Shown: positions 42,475 to 50,834 of the stretch, one piece after another | Numbering within the stretch: the first letter of the stretch is position 1 | Layout: every line of letters starts with the position of its first letter | Assembly: GCA_019420465.1 (NCBI GenBank) | Contig: JAHZHB010000024.1 | Coordinates: 1 to 57,127, forward strand | Direction: 5' to 3' | From: Lachnospiraceae bacterium | GTDB taxonomy: Bacteria; Bacillota; Clostridia; Lachnospirales; Lachnospiraceae | Length of the DNA stretch: 57,127 nucleotides | Notes under the pieces: model-generated | Databases searched by the model: none | Seen by the model: the letters and a program-made list of their open reading frames with translations, nothing else | Told to the model about the DNA's origin: nothing | Program-made: the position numbers and the translations under genes

Positions 42475-43128
42475 TTACTCCTTTATCGGTCTGTATACAC
42501 TGACTGTAATACCATCCCCCACAGGCAGGATCGATGTCACCAGCTGCTTATGATGGGTCAGTGTATACAGATATTCTCTCATACGTTTATAGATCGTGCG
42601 GTTTCTGCGCTCCACGGCGAAATGGGATTCGATGATATCGCCGTCCTGCAGCACATTGTCCGTGATCAGTACACTGCCCGGATACATCAGCCGCAGCACT
42701 TCGGGAAGAAAGTGGATGTACTGGCCCTTGGCCGCATCCATAAAGATAAAATCATAACTTTCCTTCAACGTCGGCAGGATATCTGCCGCATCGCCCTCCA
42801 GCAGTGTGATCCGGTCAGCATAACCGGATTTTTCAAAGTTTTCCTGTGCGATCGGGATACGCTTTTTATAATTCTCGATCGTTGTGATATGGCTGTCAGC
42901 CGGCAGATATTCACACATCAGTATCGCGGAAAATCCGACAGCCGTGCCCACCTCGAGCACCTTTTTCGGCTGCTGCATAGTCAGAAACATACGCAGAAAA
43001 CTCTGCATCTGCCTGCGTATGATCGGCACATAGTCTGCTTTTGCCTGCTGTTCCAGTGCTTCCAGAAAAGGACTGTGGCCCGGATCCAGGGAGTTCATAT
43101 AACAGGTGAAACGTTCATCTACGATCAT
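42475..43128 (-). CDS. trmR: O-methyltransferase, tRNA 5-hydroxyuridine methyltransferase (TrmR-like)
   Basis: 217-residue class I SAM methyltransferase of the COMT/YrrM type: VLEVGTAVGFSAILMCEYLP is the SAM motif, YDFIFMDAAKGQY carries the metal-binding Asp and Lys, and ITDNVLQDGDI follows. YrrM (TrmR) methylates ho5U34 of tRNA to 5-methoxyuridine. Neighbours are the same as in B. subtilis (mltG-like upstream, U32 downstream). It overlaps the upstream gene by ATGA. Confidence 0.88.
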   Translation of the reverse strand: MIVDERFTCYMNSLDPGHSPFLEALEQQAKADYVPIIRRQMQSFLRMFLTMQQPKKVLEVGTAVGFSAILMCEYLPADSHITTIENYKKRIPIAQENFEKSGYADRITLLEGDAADILPTLKESYDFIFMDAAKGQYIHFLPEVLRLMYPGSVLITDNVLQDGDIIESHFAVERRNRTIYKRMREYLYTLTHHKQLVTSILPVGDGITVSVYRPIKE

Positions 43129-43574
43129 GATGCACTCTTCCCTTCTGTTGTACTGTCCTTGCCATCATCAGCTCCCGGCTGTCCTTCTGTATCTGCGCCG
43201 GATAAAATAGCCAGCATTTCCTCTGCCGTCTGTTCTGTATTTAAAATGTATGTTCCCGGTTTGATCTCATCCTTGTGTGTGGAAAGCTTTTCCTGAACCT
43301 CAAACACCAGGGTGTCTTTGATCAGCCGTTCTTTTTTCAGCAGTTTTGCCACATCCTTTACGGTGTCATCCGCACTGACCGTGACGTAAACGTCACGCCC
43401 GGCCCCTTCTTTGGCCATCGTCTGATTCGAAAAGATCGCATAACCGAAGCTGTAGGCCCAGGTGGCCCCCCGAAGGATCGCCATCGCTGCCACTACATAC
43501 AAAAGTGTACGGATCGTGGTCCGCACCATATAGGCACCGGTCCGCACAGCGGTATTCTGTTTTTTTACTGCCAT
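43125..43574 (-). CDS. MltG-like membrane protein lacking the transglycosylase domain
   Basis: 149 residues: one membrane helix (about 22-48), then a LysM-like YceG/MltG N-terminal domain (VTVSADDTVKDVAKLLKKERLIKDTLVFEVQEKLSTHKDEIKPGTYILNTEQTAEEMLAILSG) and an acidic tail. Full MltG is about 340 residues; the endolytic transglycosylase domain with its catalytic Glu is absent. The gene occupies the place of yrrL/mltG in the B. subtilis order. Such short forms are common in Clostridia, so I treat it as a real gene rather than a fragment; its function is unknown. Confidence 0.8.
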   Translation of the reverse strand: MAVKKQNTAVRTGAYMVRTTIRTLLYVVAAMAILRGATWAYSFGYAIFSNQTMAKEGAGRDVYVTVSADDTVKDVAKLLKKERLIKDTLVFEVQEKLSTHKDEIKPGTYILNTEQTAEEMLAILSGADTEGQPGADDGKDSTTEGKSAS

Positions 43575-43606
43575 ACATACATCCTCGTCTGTCTCTTATC
43601 TGTCGA

Positions 43607-45277
43607 TTACCAGTCTGTCTCCATAATGATCGGAAGGATCATCGGTCTTCTCTTTGTACGTTTCCATACATAACAGCCCAGTGCATCCTTGATGACCATC
43701 TTTAACTTGGACCAGTCGGTAATTCCCTTATCCATACACTTGTCCAACGCATCACTGGCCGCCACACGTGCCCCATCGATCAGATCCTCTGCCTCTTTGA
43801 CATAGACAAAACCACGGGAAACTATCTCCGGTCCGGCTACTACCTGATGTGCACCGCGATCCAGTGTCATAACCACAATAATGATACCATCCTCTGCCAG
43901 ATGCTGTCTGTCATGCAGTACCACATTGCCGACATCACCAACACCCAGACCATCGACAAGGATCGAACCCGTCGGTACAGAACCTGTCACATAGCCATGA
44001 TCCTCTGCCAGCTCCAGCACATCTCCGGTCTTTAAGATAAAGATATGATCTTTTTCGATACCCAGATTATCAGCCAGGAGTGCCTGTGCCTTCAGATGAC
44101 GGAATTCACCGTGCACCGGTACAGCATATTTCGGTTTTACCAGAGAATAGATCAGCTTGATCTCTTCCTGGCAGGCATGTCCGGATACATGGGCATCCTG
44201 GAAGATGACATTGGCGCCCATAGCAGACAGCTCATTGATCACCTTGGATACGGCCTTTTCATTACCCGGGATCGGGTTGGAAGAAAAGATGATCGTATCG
44301 CCCGGCATGATCGTTACTTTCTTATGGATATTAGCTGCCATTCTTGACAGAGCCGCCATGGACTCACCCTGGCTTCCTGTCGTGATCAGTACCATCTGTT
44401 CATTTGTATAATTTTTCATCTGATCGATATCGATCAGTGTGTTGTCCGGAATATTTAAGTAGCCGAGCTCTGCTGCCGTGGAAATAATATTTACCATACT
44501 GCGGCCTTCCACAACAACCTTACGACCATATTTATAGGCAGAATTGATGATCTGCTGCACACGGTCTACGTTGGAAGCAAAGGTCGCGATAATGATACGG
44601 CTGTCCTTATGCTCGGCAAACAGATTATCGAAAGTACGGCCTACCGTACGCTCAGACATCGTAAAGCCCGGGCGCTCTGCATTGGTACTGTCACACAAAA
44701 GAGCCAGTACACCCTTTTTCCCGATCTCCGCAAAACGCTGCAGATCGATCGCATCACCAAATACCGGTGTATAATCCACTTTAAAGTCGCCGGTATGCAC
44801 GATGATACCCGCCGGCGAATAGATAGCCAGCGCAGACGCATCCGCGATACTGTGATTCGTCTTGATAAACTCCACACGGAAATCACCGAGATTGATCGAC
44901 TGTCCATGTTTGACGATCTTTCTCTTGGTGGTTTTTAACATATTGTGTTCTTTTAATTTGTTTTCGATCAGGGCGATCGTCAGCTTGGTCGAATAGATCG
45001 GTACATTGACTTCTTTTAAGATATACGGCAGTGCACCGATATGATCCTCATGTCCATGTGTGATCACAAAGCCTTTGACCTTGTCGATATTGTTTTTCAG
45101 ATAGGTGACATCCGGGATAACCAGATCAATACCCAGCATATCATCTTCCGGGAAGGACAGACCGCAGTCTACCACAACGATACTGTCTTCATACTCAATC
45201 GCCGTAATGTTCATTCCGATCAGTTCAAGGCCGCCAAGCGGAATGATCTTTACTCTTGCATTTTCAATTTTTTTCAA
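43607..45277 (-). CDS. rnj: Ribonuclease J
   Basis: 556-residue metallo-beta-lactamase/beta-CASP ribonuclease with 5'-3' exo- and endonuclease activity in mRNA turnover and rRNA processing. Metal motif HGHEDHIG (about residues 74-81), GDFKVDYTPV, the beta-CASP region (IIIATFASNVDRVQQIINSA) and VPVHGEFRHL are all present, followed by the C-terminal domain. The start codon is TTG at 45277 with GGAGG 7 nt upstream. Intact and of normal length. Confidence 0.96.
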   Translation of the reverse strand: MKKIENARVKIIPLGGLELIGMNITAIEYEDSIVVVDCGLSFPEDDMLGIDLVIPDVTYLKNNIDKVKGFVITHGHEDHIGALPYILKEVNVPIYSTKLTIALIENKLKEHNMLKTTKRKIVKHGQSINLGDFRVEFIKTNHSIADASALAIYSPAGIIVHTGDFKVDYTPVFGDAIDLQRFAEIGKKGVLALLCDSTNAERPGFTMSERTVGRTFDNLFAEHKDSRIIIATFASNVDRVQQIINSAYKYGRKVVVEGRSMVNIISTAAELGYLNIPDNTLIDIDQMKNYTNEQMVLITTGSQGESMAALSRMAANIHKKVTIMPGDTIIFSSNPIPGNEKAVSKVINELSAMGANVIFQDAHVSGHACQEEIKLIYSLVKPKYAVPVHGEFRHLKAQALLADNLGIEKDHIFILKTGDVLELAEDHGYVTGSVPTGSILVDGLGVGDVGNVVLHDRQHLAEDGIIIVVMTLDRGAHQVVAGPEIVSRGFVYVKEAEDLIDGARVAASDALDKCMDKGITDWSKLKMVIKDALGCYVWKRTKRRPMILPIIMETDW

Positions 45278-45293
45278 AAATGTCCTCCTTTTT

Positions 45294-45551
45294 CTATGCC
45301 TGGAGGTCTACATCCTCTAACATCTGTTCAAACAGCTTTGCCACTGCCTCGAACTCTACATCATCTTCTACAAATTCATATTTCGCTTCCGGGTCCGTAT
45401 CCTCGGATACATCTTTCAGGATATAGGCCTGTGCCTCATCATCCTCAGAGTCAGAAACCAGCAGATAATCTACTCCGTTTACTCTGGTCTGCTCCTCCAC
45501 AAAAAAAGTAAGGCTCTCGTTTTCTTCTGTTATAAAAGTGATTTTTTCCAT
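45294..45551 (-). CDS. DUF1292 family protein (YrzB-like)
   Basis: 85-residue acidic protein (MEKITFITEENESLTFFVEEQTRVNGVDYLLVSDSEDDEAQAYILKD...) of the DUF1292 family, which follows ireB and ruvX in Firmicutes. Function unknown. The ATG at 45551 is preferred; an ATG at 45563 overlaps its own SD. It lies 17 nt before rnj in the same direction. Confidence 0.87.
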   Translation of the reverse strand: MEKITFITEENESLTFFVEEQTRVNGVDYLLVSDSEDDEAQAYILKDVSEDTDPEAKYEFVEDDVEFEAVAKLFEQMLEDVDLQA

Positions 45552-45555
45552 GTTA

Positions 45556-46020
45556 TCAGGCATCTTCCTTTTTATTGTTATTATTATCTTCAGGGTGGCA
45601 TGACAAATAATCCAGATAATTCTGGAGAATAAATACAGCAGCGATCTCGTCTACATATTCCTTGCGATGTTCACGGCGGATCCCCGCCTCCATCATAGTG
45701 CGGTCTGCTGCTACGGTAGTAAGTCTTTCGTCCCAGAGTACAACACAAAGACCGGTACGACGTTCCAGCATTTTCTTGAATGCCATCGACTTTTCCGCAC
45801 GGTCTCCCAGTGTATTGTTCATATTTTTCGGCAATCCGAGTACAATGCGGGTCGCATTATACTCTTTTACCAGTTCTTCTATCCTGGCCAGAGTTTTTCT
45901 GAGCTTGTTTTCTTCTTTGCGACGGATGATCTCCACGCCCTGCGCGGTCCATCCGAAAGGATCGCTCACAGCCACACCTGTCGTCTTGGAGCCAAAATCC
46001 AGTCCTATGATACGTTCCAT
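45556..46020 (-). CDS. ruvX: Holliday junction resolvase-like / pre-16S rRNA nuclease YqgF
   Basis: 154 residues with the RNase H-like fold: IIGLDFGSKTTGVAVSDP at the start, ATRIVLGLPKNMNNTLGDRAEKSMAFKKMLE and VVLWDERLTTVAADRTMMEAGI, and a final Asp in KEYVDEIAAVFILQNYL. YqgF takes part in 16S rRNA 5' maturation and has been proposed as a resolvase. It is between ireB and DUF1292, the conserved order. Confidence 0.94.
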   Translation of the reverse strand: MERIIGLDFGSKTTGVAVSDPFGWTAQGVEIIRRKEENKLRKTLARIEELVKEYNATRIVLGLPKNMNNTLGDRAEKSMAFKKMLERRTGLCVVLWDERLTTVAADRTMMEAGIRREHRKEYVDEIAAVFILQNYLDYLSCHPEDNNNNKKEDA

Positions 46021-46021
46021 C

Positions 46022-46288
46022 TTAGCGTTCCCAGGATTTATTCTTGATGTATTCTTTCAGAAGCTCCTCGACAAGTTCGTCTCTCTCGACCTTCATGATC
46101 ATGCTTCTGGCACCTTTGTAGCTGGTGATATAGGTCGGATCACCGCTCATGATATAACCGACGATCTGGTTTACCGGATTATATCCTTTTTCATCCATAG
46201 CATTATACACCGTCTCCAGAACCTCCTTTACACGGATTTCCGGATCGGATTTTACTTTAAAATACTGTGTACTGTTCATATTTGTCAT
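46022..46288 (-). CDS. ireB: IreB family regulatory phosphoprotein (YrzL)
   Basis: 88 residues of the IreB/DUF965 family (FKVKSDPEIRVKEVLETVYNAMDEKGYNPVNQIVGYIMSGDPTYITSYKGARSMIMKVERDELVEELLKEYI, given by positions 10-80). In Enterococcus IreB is phosphorylated by the IreK kinase and affects cephalosporin tolerance. AAAGG lies upstream of the ATG at 46288. It is the first of the ireB-ruvX-DUF1292-rnj set. Confidence 0.93.
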   Translation of the reverse strand: MTNMNSTQYFKVKSDPEIRVKEVLETVYNAMDEKGYNPVNQIVGYIMSGDPTYITSYKGARSMIMKVERDELVEELLKEYIKNKSWER

Positions 46289-46431
46289 AATTCACACCTT
46301 TACATAACCTGTATCCGGCAAAAGTCTGTCTCTGTACGAAAGACAAAATTCTGCCTATTATCATTTCTATTCTAATATATTTTATGCCAAAGTGCAACGT
46401 GGTTTTTTAAATTGTCTGACAAAAAGCGAAA

Positions 46432-47763
46432 TTATATTTCCTCGTCTTCTGTCACGATCAGTGCTTCTTCTCTGGCATCTGTCTGACTGGCCGTCACCTT
46501 GTACAATCTGTTTTCCAGATCTTTGTCAGTTTTCCACAAAACCCGGATGTATTCCCGGCTGTATCCACACCACATCTCTTCTCCGTCCACATCGACCTTT
46601 TCCTCGAACAGGACTTCCAGCTCACGCCCCTTGTACTGTGCGACATAAGCTGCTTTGTTTTTTTCGTGCAGTGCTAACAGCACATGGCTTCGTTTTGTCT
46701 TGATACTCTCCGGGATCTGGTCCGGCATATCTGCCGCTTTGGTTCCCTGTCTGCGGGAGTATTTAAAGATATGCGTTTCATAAAACCGGATATTTTCAAG
46801 GAATATATGACATTCTTCAAAATCCGTTTCTGTTTCTCCCGGAAATCCTACGATCACATCGGTCGTCAGTGCCGGTGCATCAAAAACTTTTCGAAGTATC
46901 TCACATTTTCCGGCATATTCTTCTGCTGTATAACGGCGGTTCATCCGTTTCAGAGTCGCATTGCATCCGCTCTGCAAAGACAGATGGAAATGCGGACAGA
47001 AGCTTTTCAGCTCATGCAGGGCACTGGCGAACTCCTCCGTAATAATGCCCGGTTCAAGGGAGCCCAGACGGATACGCTTCACACCATCAATGCTGTCGAT
47101 CAGGCGGATCAGATCCAGAAGATGCGGCTTCTTATCTTCGGAAAAATCCACACCGTAGGAGCTTAAGTGGATACCCGTCAGCACAAACTCCTGATAGCCT
47201 GCCCTGCACAGTCCTTCGATTTCCTCACGGACATCCTCCGGACGACGGCTTCTGACTCTGCCTCTCGTAAACGGGATGATACAGTAGCTGCAGAACTGGT
47301 TACACCCATCCTGCACTTTGATGTAGGCACGGGTATGCTCGGCAGAGCGTTCCATCTTCATTTTTTCATATTCTTTGGTATGCATCAGGTCCACGATATA
47401 TGACTGATGTCCCTTGGAAACAAAAAACTCGTCCAGGATTGCCACGAGATCCTTTTTCCTGTTATTGCCGATCACAAGATCCAGCGACAGATCTTCCAGA
47501 AGCTTTTCACCGGCAGCCTGCACATAGCAGCCTGCTGCTGCTACGACAGCTTCCGGATTTGTTTTTCTGGCCCGGCTGATCATCTGACGGGACTTTTTGT
47601 CTGCCATATTGGTTACGGAACATGTATTGATAATATAAACATCGGCCTTTTCGTGAAACGGCACGATGGTATATCCGGCATCGGTAAGCATCTGCTGCAT
47701 AACCTCTGTTTCATAGGCATTGACCTTGCACCCGAGGTTATGAAGGGCTGCTGTTCTGTTCAT
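46432..47763 (-). CDS. mtaB: tRNA t6A37 methylthiotransferase MtaB
   Basis: 443-residue radical SAM enzyme that adds a methylthio group to t6A37 of tRNA. The N-terminal UPF0004 domain has LHNLGCKVNAYETE, INTCSVTN and AAGCYVQ (three cluster Cys), the radical SAM motif is VQDGCNQFCSYCIIPFTRG, and a C-terminal TRAM-like domain follows. The short form of SAM motif and sequence near LGCKVN place it with MtaB rather than MiaB. SD GAGAGG. Confidence 0.94.
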   Translation of the reverse strand: MNRTAALHNLGCKVNAYETEVMQQMLTDAGYTIVPFHEKADVYIINTCSVTNMADKKSRQMISRARKTNPEAVVAAAGCYVQAAGEKLLEDLSLDLVIGNNRKKDLVAILDEFFVSKGHQSYIVDLMHTKEYEKMKMERSAEHTRAYIKVQDGCNQFCSYCIIPFTRGRVRSRRPEDVREEIEGLCRAGYQEFVLTGIHLSSYGVDFSEDKKPHLLDLIRLIDSIDGVKRIRLGSLEPGIITEEFASALHELKSFCPHFHLSLQSGCNATLKRMNRRYTAEEYAGKCEILRKVFDAPALTTDVIVGFPGETETDFEECHIFLENIRFYETHIFKYSRRQGTKAADMPDQIPESIKTKRSHVLLALHEKNKAAYVAQYKGRELEVLFEEKVDVDGEEMWCGYSREYIRVLWKTDKDLENRLYKVTASQTDAREEALIVTEDEEI

Positions 47764-47926
47764 AATACACCTCTCTGTTCATTCTCTGGTCTTTCTCACT
47801 GTTTTATACAGTATCGTATACTTTCTTTTTTATTTTTCCATGAAAAGGCGCTGTTTTTCATGACTTTTTTCGACTTTTTACTGTCCTTTGCTGTCGGGTA
47901 AAGTCTCTGTAAATTTTCATTCTGCC

Positions 47927-47955
47927 TTGACTTTTACATCTGTTACAGGTAAGAT
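47927..47955 (+). promoter_or_regulatory. Promoter of the HPr-like gene
   Basis: -35 TTGACT (47927-47932), 17-nt spacer, -10 TAAGAT (47950-47955). The rest of 47764-48041 is the divergent region with mtaB and shows nothing else. Confidence 0.7.
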
Positions 47956-48041
47956 AAAAGTAATCTTTTTGTGGCCGTGTGACAACATTTTCCTGTCACA
48001 TATCGCAAAACATCTACATTTATTCTGGAGGATAGCTGAAC

Positions 48042-48281
48042 ATGAAAACCGTAATGATTTCTCTTAATTCTATTGATAAGGTTAAATCTTTTGTCAATGA
48101 TATTTCCAAATTCAACTTTGATTTTGACCTTGTTTCCGGCAGATACGTAATCGATGCCAAATCCATAATGGGTATTTTCAGTCTGGATCTTTCCAAACCG
48201 ATCGAACTGAATGTACATGCCGAGGATGAAAGCCTGGCTGCTGTTATGGAGAAGCTTACCCCATATCTCATCGAAAAATAA
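48042..48281 (+). CDS. HPr-family protein without the active-site histidine (Crh-like)
   Basis: 79 residues with the HPr fold. The regulatory-serine region is well kept, AKSIMGIFSLDLSKP (Ser41), matching the HPr Ser46 neighbourhood. The region of His15 reads LNSIDKVKSFVND and has no His at all, so it cannot carry phosphate from enzyme I in the usual way. Like Crh of Bacillus, it may act only through Ser phosphorylation by HPr kinase in catabolite control. It has its own promoter, SD GGAGG and a terminator. Confidence 0.85.
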   Translation: MKTVMISLNSIDKVKSFVNDISKFNFDFDLVSGRYVIDAKSIMGIFSLDLSKPIELNVHAEDESLAAVMEKLTPYLIEK

Positions 48282-48294
48282 ACTTTTAAGAAAG

Positions 48295-48324
48295 CTCCGC
48301 GGATCTGTCCGCGGAGTTTTTTTT
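48295..48324 (+). terminator. Terminator of the HPr-like gene
   Basis: CTCCGCGGA-TCTG-TCCGCGGAG, a perfect 9-bp stem, followed by eight T. Confidence 0.92.
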
Positions 48325-48326
48325 GC

Positions 48327-48366
48327 CATACATATCAATAATTGGTCCGGTGGACCAATTTTGATT
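48327..48366 (+). repeat. Post-terminator palindrome motif, copy C
   Basis: 40-nt motif on the plus strand, centred on ATTGGTCC-GGT-GGACCAAT, flanked by CATACATATCAATA and TTTGATT. It begins 2 nt after the T8 tract and G of the HPr-like terminator. Confidence 0.75.
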
Positions 48367-48407
48367 ATCAGGTCTGCCGGACATTTGTCAGACAGACCCT
48401 TTTTGAT

Positions 48408-49589
48408 TTATCCGTCGATTTCCACAACTTCTGCTGTATCTACGGCAGTTTTCAACATCTCATCGATCTTTTCCGCCAGATTTTCCTCAGAGCGACGGAT
48501 TGCCTGCAGATTCGGCTTGGTTACCGGATGCTTTGCCACAAAGATCGTGCAGCAATCCTCATACGGCTGGATCGAAGTCTCATAGGTGTCAATCTTCAGG
48601 GAAATATCCACGATCTCCTGCTTATCAAAACCGATCACCGGACGGAATACCGGCATCGTGCAGACTTCGTTTGTAACGGTCAGACTCTGTACCGTCTGGC
48701 TGGCCACCTGACCGATACTCTCACCGGTGATCAGCGCCACAGCGCCCTCCTTACGGGCGATCTCTTCCGCGATCTTCATCATATAGCGGCGCATGATGAT
48801 CGTCAGCTCATCGTGCGGGCATTTATCGTAAATATACAGCTGAATATCGGTGAAGTTTACGATATGCAGACGCATCGGACCACTGTAACGGGATACCAGC
48901 TTTGCCAGGTCAACGACCTTCTGTTTTGCTCTTTCACTGGTGTACGGCGGTGCATGGAAGTACACGGCATCCACAACAACGCCTCTCTTGGCGATCATGT
49001 AACCGGCTACCGGACTGTCAATACCACCGGATAACAACAGCATGGCTTTACCATTTGTGCCAAGCGGCATACCGCCCGGTCCCGGAATGATCTCGGAATA
49101 CACATAAATATGATGACGGATCTCTACCTGTAAAAGGATTTCCGGATGATGTACATCGACGGAAAACTCCGGGTAAGCGTCCAGAATATCGCTGCCCAGC
49201 TCTCTGGCCAGCTCCATGGAATCCATCGGGTAATTCTTACGTGCACGGCGCACCTGTACCTTGAAGGTTTTATGTTTGTCCGGATACATATGATTCATAT
49301 AGGCTACCACTTCTCTGGAAAGTTCTTCATAACCCTTGTCCTCCAGAAGGACGACCGGACAGATACCAACGATACCAAATACGGTCTTTAAGGCAGCAAC
49401 CGTCTCGTCGAAATCAAACTCACTGACTGCCTCTACATAAATACGGCCACTTTCTTTCGTTACACTGAAACGGCCTTCTACTCTCTTTAACGTTCTTTTG
49501 ATCTGCGCGATCAGGGCATCTTCAAAAAGATAACGATTCTTTCCTTTGACACCGATCTCGGCATACTTGATCAGAAACATGCGAAACAT
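48408..49589 (-). CDS. thiI: tRNA 4-thiouridine synthetase ThiI
   Basis: 393 residues: N-terminal ferredoxin-like and THUMP domains (about 1-165) and a PP-loop ATPase, LLSGGIDSPVAGYM (about 182-195). It makes s4U8 in tRNA and can supply sulfur for thiazole. The C-terminal rhodanese domain of E. coli ThiI is missing, as usual in Firmicutes, where a dedicated cysteine desulfurase gives sulfur directly. That desulfurase gene is 59 nt upstream. SD AAAGGAG. Confidence 0.95.
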   Translation of the reverse strand: MFRMFLIKYAEIGVKGKNRYLFEDALIAQIKRTLKRVEGRFSVTKESGRIYVEAVSEFDFDETVAALKTVFGIVGICPVVLLEDKGYEELSREVVAYMNHMYPDKHKTFKVQVRRARKNYPMDSMELARELGSDILDAYPEFSVDVHHPEILLQVEIRHHIYVYSEIIPGPGGMPLGTNGKAMLLLSGGIDSPVAGYMIAKRGVVVDAVYFHAPPYTSERAKQKVVDLAKLVSRYSGPMRLHIVNFTDIQLYIYDKCPHDELTIIMRRYMMKIAEEIARKEGAVALITGESIGQVASQTVQSLTVTNEVCTMPVFRPVIGFDKQEIVDISLKIDTYETSIQPYEDCCTIFVAKHPVTKPNLQAIRRSEENLAEKIDEMLKTAVDTAEVVEIDG

Positions 49590-49648
49590 CGGGGACTCCT
49601 TTCTTTTCTCTTCTGCTATATGTTTTTCTATATGTTTATCTGTATTTT

Positions 49649-50803
49649 CTAGTGTCTTGTGTATCTGCGAAGCATCGGTATGATCTCTTTGATCACACCG
49701 AGTGCATAGTCGATCTCTTCTTCTGTGGTCGTTTCCGAAAAGCTGAAACGGACTGTAGCTTCCGTCAGCGGCTTCGGTGCCTGGATCGCCTGCATCGTCG
49801 GGCTGGCATTTCTCTTATGTGTAGAGCACGCACTGCCGGCAGAAACATAGATACCACGCTCTTCCAGCGTATGTAACAGCACTTCACTTCTCACACCCAC
49901 AAAAGCAGCACTGACGATATGCGGTGCACCTTCCTCAACAGCCATACCATGGATATGGACATCCGGAAGCTCCATCAGGCCATCCACCAGACGTTTTTTC
50001 AGTGCATACATCCGGGCGATCTTTTCATCCAGCCGATCGTAGGTCATCTTTGCCGCCAGACCAAAGCCGGCGATACCCGGCACATTGTCCGTTCCGGAAC
50101 GCATGCCTTTCTGCTGACCACCGCCATAGATGATCGGTACGATCTTTACCTTATCATCAATGTATAACAGACCCACACCCTTCGGGCCATGCAGCTTATG
50201 GCTGCTGACTGACAGCATATCGATTCCCATACGTTTCGGATAGATATGGTATTTGCCAAAGGCCTGGATGGCATCCACATGTACATACGTTTTCGGATTT
50301 TTTGCCTTGATCACGCGGGACAGTGCGGCAATATCCTGCACTGCTCCGATCTCATTATTGACATACATCATGGATACAACGATCGTATCCTCACGGACAG
50401 CATCGCAAAGCTTCTCCGGATCTATACGTCCCTGCTCATCCACGGAAAGGCGCGTCACGTCAAACCCCTGCTTTTCCAGAAAATCAGCAACAGCTCCCAC
50501 AGCCGGATGTTCCATAGCCGTAACAACGATATGGTTACCCGTACGATGATTGGCCATGGCTGTGCCGATCAGTGCCCAGTTATCTGACTCCGTTCCACCG
50601 GAGGTGTAGTAGATCTCCTTTTCCTGTACCTTCAGGATCTGTGCGAATGTCTTTGTTGCTTCTTTTATATAGTTTTCCGCTTCCACACCTTTCGTATGCA
50701 TAGAAGACGGGTTACCATAGTCTGTCGACATGGTCTTTACCATCAGATCCACGACCTCGGGAAATACACGGGTAGTGGCTGAATTATCAAGATATGCTTC
50801 CAT
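49649..50803 (-). CDS. Cysteine desulfurase (NifS-like), probable sulfur donor for ThiI
   Basis: 384-residue PLP enzyme. Start YLDNSATTRVFPEVVDLM, HVDAIQAFGK, the PLP lysine in SVSSHKLHGPKG (about 200) and the active-site Cys loop VSAGSACSTHKRNASP (about 325) are visible. The NifZ-type desulfurase next to thiI in B. subtilis gives sulfur to ThiI; the same neighbour relation is seen here. No iscU or sufU is adjacent, which favours tRNA thiolation over general Fe-S assembly. Confidence 0.92.
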   Translation of the reverse strand: MEAYLDNSATTRVFPEVVDLMVKTMSTDYGNPSSMHTKGVEAENYIKEATKTFAQILKVQEKEIYYTSGGTESDNWALIGTAMANHRTGNHIVVTAMEHPAVGAVADFLEKQGFDVTRLSVDEQGRIDPEKLCDAVREDTIVVSMMYVNNEIGAVQDIAALSRVIKAKNPKTYVHVDAIQAFGKYHIYPKRMGIDMLSVSSHKLHGPKGVGLLYIDDKVKIVPIIYGGGQQKGMRSGTDNVPGIAGFGLAAKMTYDRLDEKIARMYALKKRLVDGLMELPDVHIHGMAVEEGAPHIVSAAFVGVRSEVLLHTLEERGIYVSAGSACSTHKRNASPTMQAIQAPKPLTEATVRFSFSETTTEEEIDYALGVIKEIIPMLRRYTRH

Positions 50804-50834
50804 AATTACTCTTTTCTGTTTGCTTTTTCATCAT

